Shown: positions 52,662 to 61,591, counted from the stretch's first letter. The stretch is 64,000 nt of DNA from Pseudomonas sp. GM41(2012) (GCF_000282315.2 NZ_AKJN02000007.1:186001-250000); one strand, 5' to 3'. The notes: generated by a model not told the origin, from the sequence alone. Numbers and translations are program-made.

Positions 52662-52853
52662 ATACCGGTCGTTCTGTCGGAATCACCCCTCTTTTGCCCT
52701 TACAAAGGTCGCGCCGAGACTGGCGCGGCTCTTCGCTGCGTGCCATCCTCACTCCCGTCTGCCGCAGAGTAGAGCACCTGCGGCGCTTTGGGCGCTGTTC
52801 CAACGAGAACAGCACGGACATAACAACAAAAAACCGTCAAAGGGGCTTCACTA

Positions 52854-53129
52854 ATGCGTAAACCAGAACTCGCCGCTGCAATTGCTGAAAAAGCAGACCT
52901 CACCAAAGAGCAGGCCAACCGCGTTCTCAACGCCGTTCTCGAAGAAATCACCGGCGCTCTGCACCGCAAGGACAGCGTCACGCTGGTGGGCTTCGGTACC
53001 TTCCTGCAACGCCACCGCGGTGCCCGCACCGGCAAAAACCCGCAAACCGGTGAGCCCGTCAAAATCAAGGCCAGCAACACTGTTGCGTTCAAGCCAGGCA
53101 AATCGTTGAAAGACAGCGTTAATCCGTAA
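52854..53129 (+). CDS. HU-family histone-like DNA-binding protein
   Basis: 91 residues: MRKPELAAAIAEKADLTKEQANRVLNAVLEEI, then the HU core VTLVGFGTFLQRHRGARTGKNPQTGEPVKIKASNTVAFKPGKSLKDSV with the conserved GxGxF and the proline-tipped beta arm (KNPQTGEP). It bends and compacts DNA as homo- or heterodimer. It corresponds to the HU gene placed after the rubredoxin genes in P. aeruginosa. AAAGGGG precedes the start and an intrinsic terminator follows. Confidence 0.95.
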   Translation: MRKPELAAAIAEKADLTKEQANRVLNAVLEEITGALHRKDSVTLVGFGTFLQRHRGARTGKNPQTGEPVKIKASNTVAFKPGKSLKDSVNP

Positions 53130-53165
53130 CACGCACCGACTTCCCGCGTAGCGCGGGAGCGGGAT

Positions 53166-53206
53166 AAAAAATGGGCACGCCAACGAGGTTGGGTGCCCAT
53201 TTTTTT
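53166..53206 (+). terminator. Rho-independent terminator after the HU gene
   Basis: ATGGGCAC, inner CCAAC-GA-GGTTGG and GTGCCCAT followed by six T; A tract on the other side makes it potentially bidirectional. Confidence 0.93.
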
Positions 53207-53283
53207 ATGGGGTGAGGGTAATGCCAATCAGTTAAGCCAGGACGCGACCCGTGTAGCAGCTGGCGAAACCTGCGTTCGGCTGT

Positions 53284-53649
53284 TCATCCATAGGTAGCTA
53301 ATACCAAGTGGGCAAACTCTTTCTTGCTTGGCTGAAGATCAGCGTGCTGCTCCAAGTGTGCGCGCCATGCAGATTCAAGCATGGGTCCATCAAGATCGCC
53401 GTCGGTAGCGATATAAGCAGCGGCATCGTCTTTCACTGCCTGAATGTAGAGTTTGGAGAAGCCATCCTTGATGTCGTTCGTTGTCGAAATAAACGGTCCG
53501 ACCGTTGTGATGAGCAATCCGTATCCAGTGAATGACGAGGGGGTATAAGTAGGCTCAGCCCGAACAGAGTCGCTACCTACGAGAGTGATCATGGCTCCCC
53601 ATAAGCTCCCGAAGGCCACAATCCATTTTTTGTTGCGTTGAGTAGTCAT
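53284..53649 (-). CDS. DUF2388-like small exported protein
   Basis: 121 residues from ATG 53649, which gives a signal peptide (MTTQRNKKWIVAFGSLWGAMITLVGSDSVRAE). The mature part shows TTNDIKDGF, AVKDDAAAYIATDGDLDGPMLESAWRAHLEQ and a C-terminal LVLATYG, the layout of Pseudomonas DUF2388 proteins (small periplasmic proteins often in tandem, unknown function). Ribosome site GGGAG is at a long 12-base spacing. Base composition is more A/T-rich than the HU and rubredoxin neighbours, suggesting a variable spot. Confidence 0.7.
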   Translation of the reverse strand: MTTQRNKKWIVAFGSLWGAMITLVGSDSVRAEPTYTPSSFTGYGLLITTVGPFISTTNDIKDGFSKLYIQAVKDDAAAYIATDGDLDGPMLESAWRAHLEQHADLQPSKKEFAHLVLATYG

Positions 53650-53873
53650 GATCTGGTTGAACTCCCTGTCTGTGGCCGCCCTAAGCGTGAGCGCGCTGCC
53701 ATAAGCGACGTGCCGCACCGACTCAACATTGAGAGTGCTTGTGCAAACTACCGAAGCAGATAGGCACTTCAAGCCCTAGGAGACCAAACCGGACGCGTCC
53801 TACAAGTGTTCCGGAAACAGCGAAGATAATTGTGTTGTTTTTGTGCTGCCAGCTGTGTGCTGGGCACCCTGGT

Positions 53874-53913
53874 GAGAAAAACCCCGATGGGGAGGAGCAC
53901 ACCCATCGGGGTT
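53874..53913 (-). terminator. Rho-independent terminator after the DUF6124-like gene
   Basis: Minus strand AACCCCGATGGG, ten-base loop, CCCATCGGGGTT, TTTCTC; 18 bases after the stop codon. Confidence 0.88.
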
Positions 53914-53930
53914 GCTTACTACTTGGTGGG

Positions 53931-54326
53931 CTAACTGACTTTGCTTTGTTGTTTGGCGAAAATCGCCGCTATCTCGGGTTCATCCAGATGATCCAGCATT
54001 CGCTCCACCAACAAATGCACCCCGTCGGCCATGCGGCTAAGCGCCAGGGCTACGGAACGGCGGGAGCCGTCCACATCATCGGCGAGGTTGGCGGCGATGG
54101 CGCTGATGGACAGCAAATCTTCGGAGGCATTGGCGAGAAGGGTTTCAGGGTTGATACCTGGGCAGACGCTGAAGAGTTGGCCGTTGCGTTTCGGTGGTTT
54201 GGGGTCGGCTGGCGGGAAGTGATGATCGAGGGCGCGCTCGGCGGCTTCGTTGAGTTTGTTTGAGTCGGGGCTTTCGTAGGGAGAGACCGGATCGGTGTCG
54301 GGTGGGTTGGGTGTGACCTTGAACAT
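53931..54326 (-). CDS. DUF6124/DUF3077-like small Pseudomonas protein
   Basis: 131 residues from ATG 54326 (AAGGA ten bases upstream). It has the family opening MFKVTPNPPDTDPVSPYESPDSNKLNEAAERALDHHF and the helical C-terminal part ETLLANASEDLLSISAIAANLADDVDG ... ALSRMADGVHLLVERMLDHLD. This family is common and multi-copy in fluorescens-group genomes, small, cytoplasmic and of unknown function. It is a single-gene unit with its own terminator. Confidence 0.82.
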   Translation of the reverse strand: MFKVTPNPPDTDPVSPYESPDSNKLNEAAERALDHHFPPADPKPPKRNGQLFSVCPGINPETLLANASEDLLSISAIAANLADDVDGSRRSVALALSRMADGVHLLVERMLDHLDEPEIAAIFAKQQSKVS

Positions 54327-54712
54327 GATCTTCAATTCCTTGAATGATGCTGACAACACTTCGCCGACTAAACGAAGGGGTGGCAGCTGTACGCAGGTTA
54401 GTCGGACCGGGGAATTGAAGAAGCCGGCGCACCCGAAGGTGCCCTACGCACAGCCACCATCAAATGCAGGTAGGAAATACCTGTCTGACAGAAGCTTGTG
54501 CATCTTCAATTACCAGCGAGCGACTAAACCCGATCACTGATGGGCAGTGACAGGAACCAAGTTACCGACCGCCCCCAAGGCGCACAAGCCGGCGGATTCT
54601 GGCGTAGCCGTAGGCAACGACGCAAGGAGTTGTAGCTTTCACGACGTTACCTACAAGGCTTTTAAACAAGCATGGTCAAGCGGTGTTTAACCATCGAAAA
54701 TCTTGGCGCTCC
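54327..54712. other. Intergenic region with no recognised gene
   Basis: 386 bases between the DUF6124-like and DUF2931-like genes. It must hold the DUF6124-like promoter on the minus strand. Apart from that I see no repeat, RNA or reading frame of credible quality. Confidence 0.5.
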
Positions 54713-55399
54713 CTACCAACTTCCATAGGGAATGCCGAATTTGTCGATGTAGGCTTTGGACTCCTCTGAAAGCGGCCGATGTTTTCCATTGGACGTGCCC
54801 CCGTAAGGACCTTTGGGACTGATCGTGCCTTGGACTCGGGTGACTTCGGTCGATTTAAGACAAGGCCCTCCCAACCACGCCTTGGCGATTCCTCCTGGCG
54901 CCAGGCCGATAGTCAAAAACTTTCGGTAATCGGTTTTCCATTTGCCTACCGCACCGCAATAAGCTGTTTCACCCTTGAGCATGGTGTCCCGCGCAGATTC
55001 AGGGATCTCGATGTAGGCCCCGTAGGTCTGCGGTTCTGCCATGGACTGCCAACGTACATAGACCAAACGAGGCAGGTCAGCCCCGGTGACATATCTACCT
55101 TTTCCTCCAGGATCTTCTCGCCATCCAGCTGGTTTGCCTCTGAACTCGGACGGTACGCCTTTGCTCATTGCGCGTGGATACCCCATAGCCGGTATACCGC
55201 TGCCCGCGCGAAGGAACACGCGCTCATTGATATCAACGACACTGGCCGTTTCGATCCAGACTTCCATATAGTCAGGCGAAAAAAAATCAAGGCTCCACGC
55301 GTCATAAGGTAGTGATCTACTCTCGACAGAGGCACATCCTCCCAACAACACAAAAAGCAGTGCAAAGCCGGACTTAAGCAAGGGTGAGCACCTATGCAT
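54713..55399 (-). CDS. DUF2931-like lipoprotein, candidate immunity protein
   Basis: 228 residues with a lipoprotein signal: MHRCSPLLKSGFALLFVLLGGC, lipobox LGGC. The mature part has the DUF2931 pattern: YDAWSLDFFSPDYMEVWIETASVVD, FRGKPAGWREDPGGKGRYVTGADLPRLVYVRWQSM, and AYIEIPESARDTM with late Cys residues. The start codon overlaps the end of the VgrG-lipase gene by eight bases, so expression is coupled. Context gives the role: a membrane-anchored periplasmic protein encoded directly after a type VI lipase effector is expected to protect the producer from it. This is inference; the domain itself has no known enzymatic function. Confidence 0.8.
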   Translation of the reverse strand: MHRCSPLLKSGFALLFVLLGGCASVESRSLPYDAWSLDFFSPDYMEVWIETASVVDINERVFLRAGSGIPAMGYPRAMSKGVPSEFRGKPAGWREDPGGKGRYVTGADLPRLVYVRWQSMAEPQTYGAYIEIPESARDTMLKGETAYCGAVGKWKTDYRKFLTIGLAPGGIAKAWLGGPCLKSTEVTRVQGTISPKGPYGGTSNGKHRPLSEESKAYIDKFGIPYGSW

Positions 55400-58300
55400 T
55401 GGGATGCACCACGCGCTTATAGTTTTCGGCAGGTCGATTAATAAACACGACGTTCAGATCGCTATTGTTCCAGCCTTTGGCAGCATTCCAGTTCGCAGAC
55501 AGATGGATATAGCGGCGGTAGAGCAGCTCCTCTTCGTCGAGGCTCAGGCTCGTGCGGCGAGTGTCACCTAACGCATAAGCCATCAGTTTTTTGGCAATCG
55601 GTTTCAGCTCTGTCGGTAATGCGTACGTTTGATCCTCTTCGTCAATAACCTTGAGCGGGACGTCGTGCCTGGCCCCCAACTCGCGCATGATTCGCAGGTA
55701 AACCAACGCCAGATCGTTGCGGACAGTCCGCTCGCTGTGGACCGCGGCATAAGCATTTTTCGATTTGGATCTGTCGCCTTTTGCGTTGCCAGTCATCTCC
55801 ACCGCCCAGGTTTTCACCTCCAGTGTTAGCCCATACAGATCGAGTTGATCCTGAAGGCGACCTAGCTCTTGCTCAGCCCAACGATAGGCGGTTGACGCTG
55901 TGGAAGGCACGTGAAGTTCCATATCGCGGCTGCAGCGCGGCTTGCTAAGCAGAACTCGTTCAATGACATTTGGTATATAACCTCCACCCAAGTCGGAGTG
56001 GACGCCGGGCAGCTTGATATCAGCAGCGCCGGCGCTATTGAGTGAGAAGTTATGGCGACGCTCATCCCGCGCCACCAAATGCACAACCTTTTTTGCCACA
56101 TCGGGCGCCAGATACAAGTTCACACCGGGGTTGTTGGCGTCGTGGACGCTAAAGTCACCGTCAGCCATGCTGCCTATTGCGGCAGCGGTGTCGAAAATGC
56201 CGATAAAGTTGATGGAGACATCGGTGTTGGTGCGCCAGGAAAAGTCCTCGGTAAATAACGTCGCATTGCCTGGAAGCAGCGCTGCCAATGGACTCTTCTC
56301 TCCTTTCTGGACTTCATTGGCAAAATGCCGCGCAGCGGCGGCACCGCGACTGAAACCGAAGATATCGAACTCGACACGTTCAACCTTTCGATCAGGATTA
56401 GATCGCTTGAACCGCTCAACCCTTTCGAGAATACGCGCTGGACTCTGCGCAACCCGTGCTAATACACCGTGTGCACCTACGCCGGTTGCCAATGAAAAAG
56501 GTGAATCTTCTTCACCACTGCTGGTGCCAATTCCATCCAGATAAATTGGGATGTACCCAATGGTTTCTTCAATAGCCAATAACCGCTTACTGTCATCGCT
56601 ATACAAGTCATGCAGCTTCGCCACATTACTCGTGTCATTCCCATAACTGCTGTCCGGCGTGTTCCCCTGAACGTCATACCCATGCGCCTGACAAAACTGC
56701 CGAATATCCTCAGCCTCCTCCAGCAGATTCACATCCCGCGCATAACACCCGGTAACCATTTCACTGTTGGATCGGTTATTCCCGGTGCCATCAAAAAACA
56801 CCCCAATCCGCAAAGTAATCCCTTCCTCTTCGACTTCTTCCTCCTCTTCCTCCAGCTCATCCGATTCATTCTCTTCCGATGCCGAATGCTCAGGCGCGAC
56901 GGACACCAACAAGCCCGCCGCAGCCCCCTGAAGCAATGTATGTGCGGCCGTGCCCGGCTTCGGAGAACCGCCGACCTCAATCGCGCTACTACTGAAAATA
57001 CCGTCGGTGTTGAGCACGATGTGCTGATCGCCGACCTTAATGGAAAGGCTCTCACCCGCATCTATCACAAGGTGTGCGCCGGCCTTGATGTGCAGGTGCT
57101 CACCGGCTTCGATAACCAGCGTTTCATCGGCTCTTGTGTGGCAGTCGCCAGCGACATGCAGGTAGTCGTTGCCGCTTACCTGAATTTTTCGATCCGACGT
57201 GATAGTGAGGTGCTCTTCAGATCCCAGCACCGTAATACGGTCGCCTTTGATCGTGACTCGACTCTCATTACCCACCTCAATCCGGCTGTCGTTTCCAACC
57301 TTCTGCTCCATATCCCGCTGAGCACGCAGATGGATCAACTCATCGCCAGCGCGATCGTCCATCGACAATTCGTTGTAGCCACCCGTAGTGGGGGAGCTGT
57401 GGGTACGAAGTACGGTTTTGGTTTTGTTTTCGGGCAATGGGTAGGCCGGCGGCGTGACCTTGTTGATCAGGCAGCCGGTTATCAACGGATTATCGGGATT
57501 GCCTTCGAGGTAGGTGACGATGGCTTCCATGCCGATACGCGGAATGGTCACCGCGCCGAATTGATCCCCCGCCCAACTGGACGCCACCCGTAGCCAGCAA
57601 CTGCTGTTTTCATTGCTGCGTTCAGACCGGTCCCAGTGAAATTTGACTTTGACGCGTCCGTATTCGTCGCAGTAAATCTCTTCGCCGACAGGTCCGGTGA
57701 CGCGAGCGGTCTGGCAATTCAGCATGGGTCTAGGTGCAGGCATCGGAGGCCGGTAAAAAACGTCCCAGGGAATGGCGCTGAAGCTGTTGCGGTAGCCCTG
57801 GGTAAAGCCGTTCTCAGGTTCGGTCGCGCTGGTGATTGACTCCTGGAGCACCTGAGGTTGCTTGCCGGTGTGAGTAACACTAAGTAGCAGCCAGAGATCG
57901 TTGTGCGTTTCGTGTGGGGAGTTAGTCAGGCTGAAAAAGTGGCCGCTGCGCAGCGTTGGCTGGTCGCTTTTGCCTTCCGCCAACTGATAATCGACTCGGT
58001 GCCGTTCCAGTGCCTGCCGGGCCAGCTGTTTGCCGCGCTTTTCGCTCTCCAATGGCAGCGGGTAGCTATAGTCTTCCAGCTCGGGACTGAACTCAGCGGT
58101 AAAGCGACTTTCCAGCAACGCATTCGGGCGTTTCAGGTCGTAGTCACGGCGGGTTACCACGCTGGGGCGGGTTTTGAAACCCATGGAAAACTGGCTGACG
58201 ACCGGATGCTCCGCCACCATGCCGGAGTCTTGCTGATACGGCGTTTCGCCCAGTTTTGGGAAGAATGTCTGGTCATCGGTGAACACCAGCACATGGCCTT

Positions 58301-58820
58301 GCAAGGAATGCTGGTGATGCCACGTAATGCCTTCCTCGGCGCAGAGCCGCTGGACGAACTCCAAATCATTTTCCCGGTATTGAGTGCAGTATTCGCGCGG
58401 GGGACTTGCTTTGATGTGGAAGGTAAATGCATCGGCCTGAATGCCGTGCCCCTTGAAGACCTGAGCGATGATTTGCGGCACCGTCTGACCCTGGAAAATT
58501 CGCTGATCCTGGCTGAACTGCAGGTAATGCAGCGCCGGGGCAAGGTTTACTCGATAGCGGGTCAGGCGTTTACCAGCATCACCCGCGGACACGCTTACGA
58601 TGTGACCGTGAATACCTTCGCCGTTAAGTCCGAATTGCAAATAGGCAGGTTGGTCAAGCAGGCTTTCCAGATCGATATCCGGGTATTCGCTGACCAGATC
58701 GACGCTGATTGAGTACAGCGCGCTGATGGTTTCAGTGCCTTCAAAGGCCAGCACCTTAAAATCGTTGCGAACCGTCGGGATTACGAGGGTGAATTGAGGG
58801 GCATTAGCGGGTGCGAACAT
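55392..58820 (-). CDS. vgrG: Evolved VgrG with fused Tle1/DUF2235 phospholipase domain
   Basis: 1142 residues. Residues 1-~640 are VgrG: gp27-like start (FTLVIPTVRNDFKVLAFEGTE), gp5 OB-fold with GPVGEEIYCDEYGRVKVKFHWDR, and beta-helix repeats (VGNDSRIEVGNESRVTIKGD). An acidic linker (ENESDELEEEEEEVEEE, ~648-668) leads to a DUF2235 alpha/beta-hydrolase starting GVFFDGTGNNRSN, with nucleophile Ser824 in GFSRGAAAAR, Asp877 in FIGIFDTAAA and His941 in GVHSDLGGGY, the Tle1-type triad. The protein would form the puncturing tip of a type VI secretion system and carry its own phospholipase into a target cell. It is divergent from tssA and coupled to a lipoprotein gene. Confidence 0.93.
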   Translation of the reverse strand: MFAPANAPQFTLVIPTVRNDFKVLAFEGTETISALYSISVDLVSEYPDIDLESLLDQPAYLQFGLNGEGIHGHIVSVSAGDAGKRLTRYRVNLAPALHYLQFSQDQRIFQGQTVPQIIAQVFKGHGIQADAFTFHIKASPPREYCTQYRENDLEFVQRLCAEEGITWHHQHSLQGHVLVFTDDQTFFPKLGETPYQQDSGMVAEHPVVSQFSMGFKTRPSVVTRRDYDLKRPNALLESRFTAEFSPELEDYSYPLPLESEKRGKQLARQALERHRVDYQLAEGKSDQPTLRSGHFFSLTNSPHETHNDLWLLLSVTHTGKQPQVLQESITSATEPENGFTQGYRNSFSAIPWDVFYRPPMPAPRPMLNCQTARVTGPVGEEIYCDEYGRVKVKFHWDRSERSNENSSCWLRVASSWAGDQFGAVTIPRIGMEAIVTYLEGNPDNPLITGCLINKVTPPAYPLPENKTKTVLRTHSSPTTGGYNELSMDDRAGDELIHLRAQRDMEQKVGNDSRIEVGNESRVTIKGDRITVLGSEEHLTITSDRKIQVSGNDYLHVAGDCHTRADETLVIEAGEHLHIKAGAHLVIDAGESLSIKVGDQHIVLNTDGIFSSSAIEVGGSPKPGTAAHTLLQGAAAGLLVSVAPEHSASEENESDELEEEEEEVEEEGITLRIGVFFDGTGNNRSNSEMVTGCYARDVNLLEEAEDIRQFCQAHGYDVQGNTPDSSYGNDTSNVAKLHDLYSDDSKRLLAIEETIGYIPIYLDGIGTSSGEEDSPFSLATGVGAHGVLARVAQSPARILERVERFKRSNPDRKVERVEFDIFGFSRGAAAARHFANEVQKGEKSPLAALLPGNATLFTEDFSWRTNTDVSINFIGIFDTAAAIGSMADGDFSVHDANNPGVNLYLAPDVAKKVVHLVARDERRHNFSLNSAGAADIKLPGVHSDLGGGYIPNVIERVLLSKPRCSRDMELHVPSTASTAYRWAEQELGRLQDQLDLYGLTLEVKTWAVEMTGNAKGDRSKSKNAYAAVHSERTVRNDLALVYLRIMRELGARHDVPLKVIDEEDQTYALPTELKPIAKKLMAYALGDTRRTSLSLDEEELLYRRYIHLSANWNAAKGWNNSDLNVVFINRPAENYKRVVHPNA

Positions 58821-58997
58821 GCGCTTGTCCTTTTGCTTTTTTAGCTCGTCCTTAAGCTGAGAGAGAGAACAAATCGCGATGTCCGAGTCGTGCCTGGCCC
58901 GAACAGGTCGCCAAAAATGCCTTGCACGCTAACAAGGCATCCAAAGTATTGATGTAGGAGGGATCTTGAAGCCCGGTATGAAATTTCCGCGATACCG

Positions 58998-59018
58998 AAA
59001 GTTCCATTTTGGAACTTT
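58998..59018. promoter_or_regulatory. Perfect palindrome, candidate operator
   Basis: AAAGTTCCA, three T, TGGAACTTT: complete symmetry over nine bases each side, midway between divergent T6SS genes. It may be a repressor or activator site. Confidence 0.55.
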
Positions 59019-59195
59019 GCTTGAAATATAAAGTGCTATCAAAATGATGGCACTTTTCTTATTGACGGTTGTCACTCATCGCCTAATTCATAGATATCGG
59101 TAACATTTCGGAATGCTCCTACATTCATCATTTTGAATTTTTGGCATGCTTCGCGCCTGCCTCAGGGGCGAATCGTCAGATGAATATGGCATTTA

Positions 59196-59462
59196 TTAAG
59201 GTGGAGGGGCTGATGGCTCTATCTCGATGGTTTCAGGCCGGTTGGTCGCAGAATGAACAATTAAACCAATCTCAGGGATTCCCCTGCTACATATAGGGAC
59301 ATCTCCTACGAGATAAAAACACACTTCGTCTTGTTGTTTAATCAGATGCTTGCTAGTGGCCATCATTGTGATTACGATGCGCCCACTTTGTAAGAGCACG
59401 ATCTCAATTGGATGAGACTCATCGCAGCTCTTTGATTCTGTCTCGCGTCGTTGGAAATCCAA
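59196..59462 (-). CDS. Doubtful small hypothetical protein
   Basis: 88 codons (MDFQRRETESKSCDESHPIE ... EIEPSAPPP). It has a mixed, protein-like composition with a hydrophobic-polar alternation (IVLLQSGRIVITMMATSKH) but no ribosome site I would call good, no family I know and no neighbour on its strand nearer than vgrG. The hairpin at 58917-58940 could terminate such a transcript. It may equally be a chance frame in an A/T-rich regulatory region. Confidence 0.3.
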   Translation of the reverse strand: MDFQRRETESKSCDESHPIEIVLLQSGRIVITMMATSKHLIKQQDEVCFYLVGDVPICSRGIPEIGLIVHSATNRPETIEIEPSAPPP

Positions 59463-59498
59463 TAGACGTATGACTGTAATCCTAATTAAAGGCCATGG

Positions 59499-61055
59499 AT
59501 GTCCTACTCAAGCAAACTTTCTGCTCATTACCTTGACCTCGCAAAAGCCTCTGTTTCCAAAGAGAATTTCGCGGGCGAGGATGTTCGCTTTTCGAGCGAA
59601 TATGAAGCATTGGAAAGCGAGCTGGCCAAAGCCTCGTCCATGCACGAAAGCGGTCAGATCGACTGGCTGAAAATCCGTGAAAACAGTGAAAACCTGCTGC
59701 GCACCCAGTCCAAGGACTTGCGGGTTGGCGCCTGGCTGACCTGGGCCCTGTACCAGCGCGAATCCTTTCAAGGGCTGCTGGCCGGCCTCGGTTTGCTGCA
59801 CTACCTTTGCGAAAGCCACTGGGCTGAAGTCCACCCGAACAAGGCCCGCACCCGCTCCGCTGCCATCAGTTGGTTGGTGCCGCGTCTTGAGCAGGTGCTG
59901 ACCGAAAACGTCGCGATCAAAGAGCAGTTGCCGATGTTCCGGCGGCTGGTCGAACACCTTGAAGGCCTCGATGCCGCTTGCACCGAGCACTTGGGCGACG
60001 ATGCGCCGTTGTTGCTGCCGATCTCCCGCCGCTTGAAAAACATGGTTCAGCGCGCCGCCGACAACCAGCCCGAACCGGGTGTAGTGGGGGCCGCGGTGGC
60101 TCAGGTCAAGCAGGCCGCCACGCAGCTGTTCACCCCCGGCGCGCCAATCGACAACGAGAAAGAAGCCCACAAGGCCCTGCGCGCCCAGCAGGAAAGCGCG
60201 CGGCCGTTGTGTGCCTGGTGGCTCAAGCAGAAAGCCACCGACCTGCGCGCCTTGCGCCTCAATCGCACACTGTTGTGGCTGCCCATCGATGCGGTGCCCG
60301 AGCGCAACGCCGAGCAAATCACCGTTCTGCGCGGCTTGCCGGCCGACAAGCTCAAGACCTACCAGGACCGTTACGACCAGGCCAAGTACGCTGACCTGCT
60401 GGTGGAACTGGAGGCGAGCCTGGCGAAGGCGCCGTTCTGGTTCGATGGCCAGCGAATGGTTTGGGAGTGCCTCCAGGGGCTCAACGCCGAGATGGCTATG
60501 CGCGAAGTGGAAATCCACTTCGCGCTTTTGATTCAGCGCCTGCCCGGCATCATCGAATTGCGTTTCCATGACGGCGCCCCGTTTGCCGATCCGGCCACCC
60601 GCGCCTGGGTCAGCGCCCACGTCATGCCGCACCTGCAAAGCGCCAGCGCGCCGCGCAAGGTCGAAGTCGCCGACACCCAGCCAGCCTGGGAGGTGGCCCT
60701 GGTAGAGGTCCTGCCGATCCTGCGCAAGGACGGCCTCAAGGCCGCCGTGCAGATCCTCAAGCAAGGCCTGCAAAGCGCCCAAGGCGGACGCGCCCGGTTC
60801 TTCTGGCAGTTCGCCCTCGCGCGGCTGTGCTTCATGGCCAAGAAATACGAACTGGCCAAGACCCAACTCGAAACCCTAGACCAAACATTACAGGACTCAG
60901 GCCTGAACGCCTGGGAGCCCGATCTTGCGCTGGAAGTGCTGCATTTACTGCATAGCTGCTGCGAGTTGTTGCCGCAGAACCATGCCGTACGTGAACGCAA
61001 GGAAGAGATTTATCGCAGGCTGTGCCACCTCGATCTCGAAGTGGTACTCGAATAG
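59499..61055 (+). CDS. tssA: Type VI secretion system protein TssA
   Basis: 518 residues from ATG 59499 (AAAGG six bases upstream). An ImpA_N domain occupies residues ~15-130 (FSSEYEALESELAKASSMHESGQIDWLKIRENSENLLRTQSKDLRVGAWLTWALYQRE), followed by a middle region and a C-terminal VasJ-like helical domain (ARFFWQFALARLCFMAKKYELAKTQLETLDQTLQ). TssA caps or primes the growing sheath and recruits TssBC at the baseplate. It heads the plus-strand T6SS operon tssA-tssB-tssC-tssE-PAAR. Confidence 0.93.
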   Translation: MSYSSKLSAHYLDLAKASVSKENFAGEDVRFSSEYEALESELAKASSMHESGQIDWLKIRENSENLLRTQSKDLRVGAWLTWALYQRESFQGLLAGLGLLHYLCESHWAEVHPNKARTRSAAISWLVPRLEQVLTENVAIKEQLPMFRRLVEHLEGLDAACTEHLGDDAPLLLPISRRLKNMVQRAADNQPEPGVVGAAVAQVKQAATQLFTPGAPIDNEKEAHKALRAQQESARPLCAWWLKQKATDLRALRLNRTLLWLPIDAVPERNAEQITVLRGLPADKLKTYQDRYDQAKYADLLVELEASLAKAPFWFDGQRMVWECLQGLNAEMAMREVEIHFALLIQRLPGIIELRFHDGAPFADPATRAWVSAHVMPHLQSASAPRKVEVADTQPAWEVALVEVLPILRKDGLKAAVQILKQGLQSAQGGRARFFWQFALARLCFMAKKYELAKTQLETLDQTLQDSGLNAWEPDLALEVLHLLHSCCELLPQNHAVRERKEEIYRRLCHLDLEVVLE

Positions 61056-61087
61056 GCCCCAGGGCCACAACCGCAAGGAGAATAGCC

Positions 61088-61591
61088 ATGGCCAAAGAAG
61101 GCTCGGTAGCCCCCAAGGAACGCATCAACGTCACTTTCAAACCTGCCACCGGTGGTGCTCAGGAAGAGATTGAACTGCCGTTGAAACTACTGGCAATCGG
61201 TGACTACACCCACCGCAAGGACGAACGTAAAGTCGAAGATCGCAAGCCGATCAGCATCGACAAGATGACCTTCGACGAAGTGCTGGCCAAGCAAGAGCTG
61301 ACCCTGACGTTGAACGTGCCGAACCGCCTTCAGGAAGAGGGCAGCACTGAAGAGCTGGGCGTGCAACTGCGCGTCAACTCGATGAAGGACTTCAACCCGG
61401 CCAGCCTGGTCGAGCAAGTACCTGAGCTGAAAAAACTGATGGAACTGCGCGACGCGCTGGTGGCCCTCAAAGGCCCGCTGGGTAACGCGCCTGCGTTCCG
61501 CAAAGCCATCGAAGGCGTTCTCGCCGACGACGAATCCCGCGGTCGCGTATTGGGTGAGCTGGGCTTGAACGCCGCCGCCCAGGACGCCTGA
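61088..61591 (+). CDS. tssB: Type VI secretion sheath small subunit TssB
   Basis: 167 residues from ATG 61088 after AAGGAGA. The family opening MAKEGSVAPKERINVTFKPATG, then LPLKLLAIGDYTHRKDERKVEDRKPISIDK and LTLNVPNRL ... VQLRVNSMKDFNPASLVEQVPELKKLMELRDALVALKGPLGN are near-canonical TssB/VipA. With TssC it builds the contractile sheath in the cytoplasm. It follows tssA after 32 bases. Confidence 0.97.
   Translation: MAKEGSVAPKERINVTFKPATGGAQEEIELPLKLLAIGDYTHRKDERKVEDRKPISIDKMTFDEVLAKQELTLTLNVPNRLQEEGSTEELGVQLRVNSMKDFNPASLVEQVPELKKLMELRDALVALKGPLGNAPAFRKAIEGVLADDESRGRVLGELGLNAAAQDA

Larger units (their letters stand above)
58821..59498. other. Divergent regulatory region between vgrG and tssA
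   Basis: 678 bases, clearly more A/T-rich than flanking genes. It contains a hairpin ATGCCTTG/CAAGGCAT (58917-58940) in the vgrG leader, a perfect nine-base palindrome AAAGTTCCA-TTT-TGGAACTTT (58998-59018), and a doubtful minus-strand reading frame (59196-59462). I could not identify a convincing sigma-54 promoter. Confidence 0.6.

Noticed and set aside
53739..54263. Plus-strand open frame of 174 codons over the DUF6124-like gene
   Set aside because: It overlaps a recognisable family gene with a good ribosome site and terminator on the opposite strand.
59135..59165. Possible sigma-54 promoter (TGGCATG...GC) upstream of tssA
   Set aside because: The -12 half lacks the TTGCA pattern; only GG and GC spacing fits, which is too weak to call.
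59508..60866. Open frame of 452 codons opposite tssA
   Set aside because: Shadow of tssA; no start signal and no neighbour on its strand.
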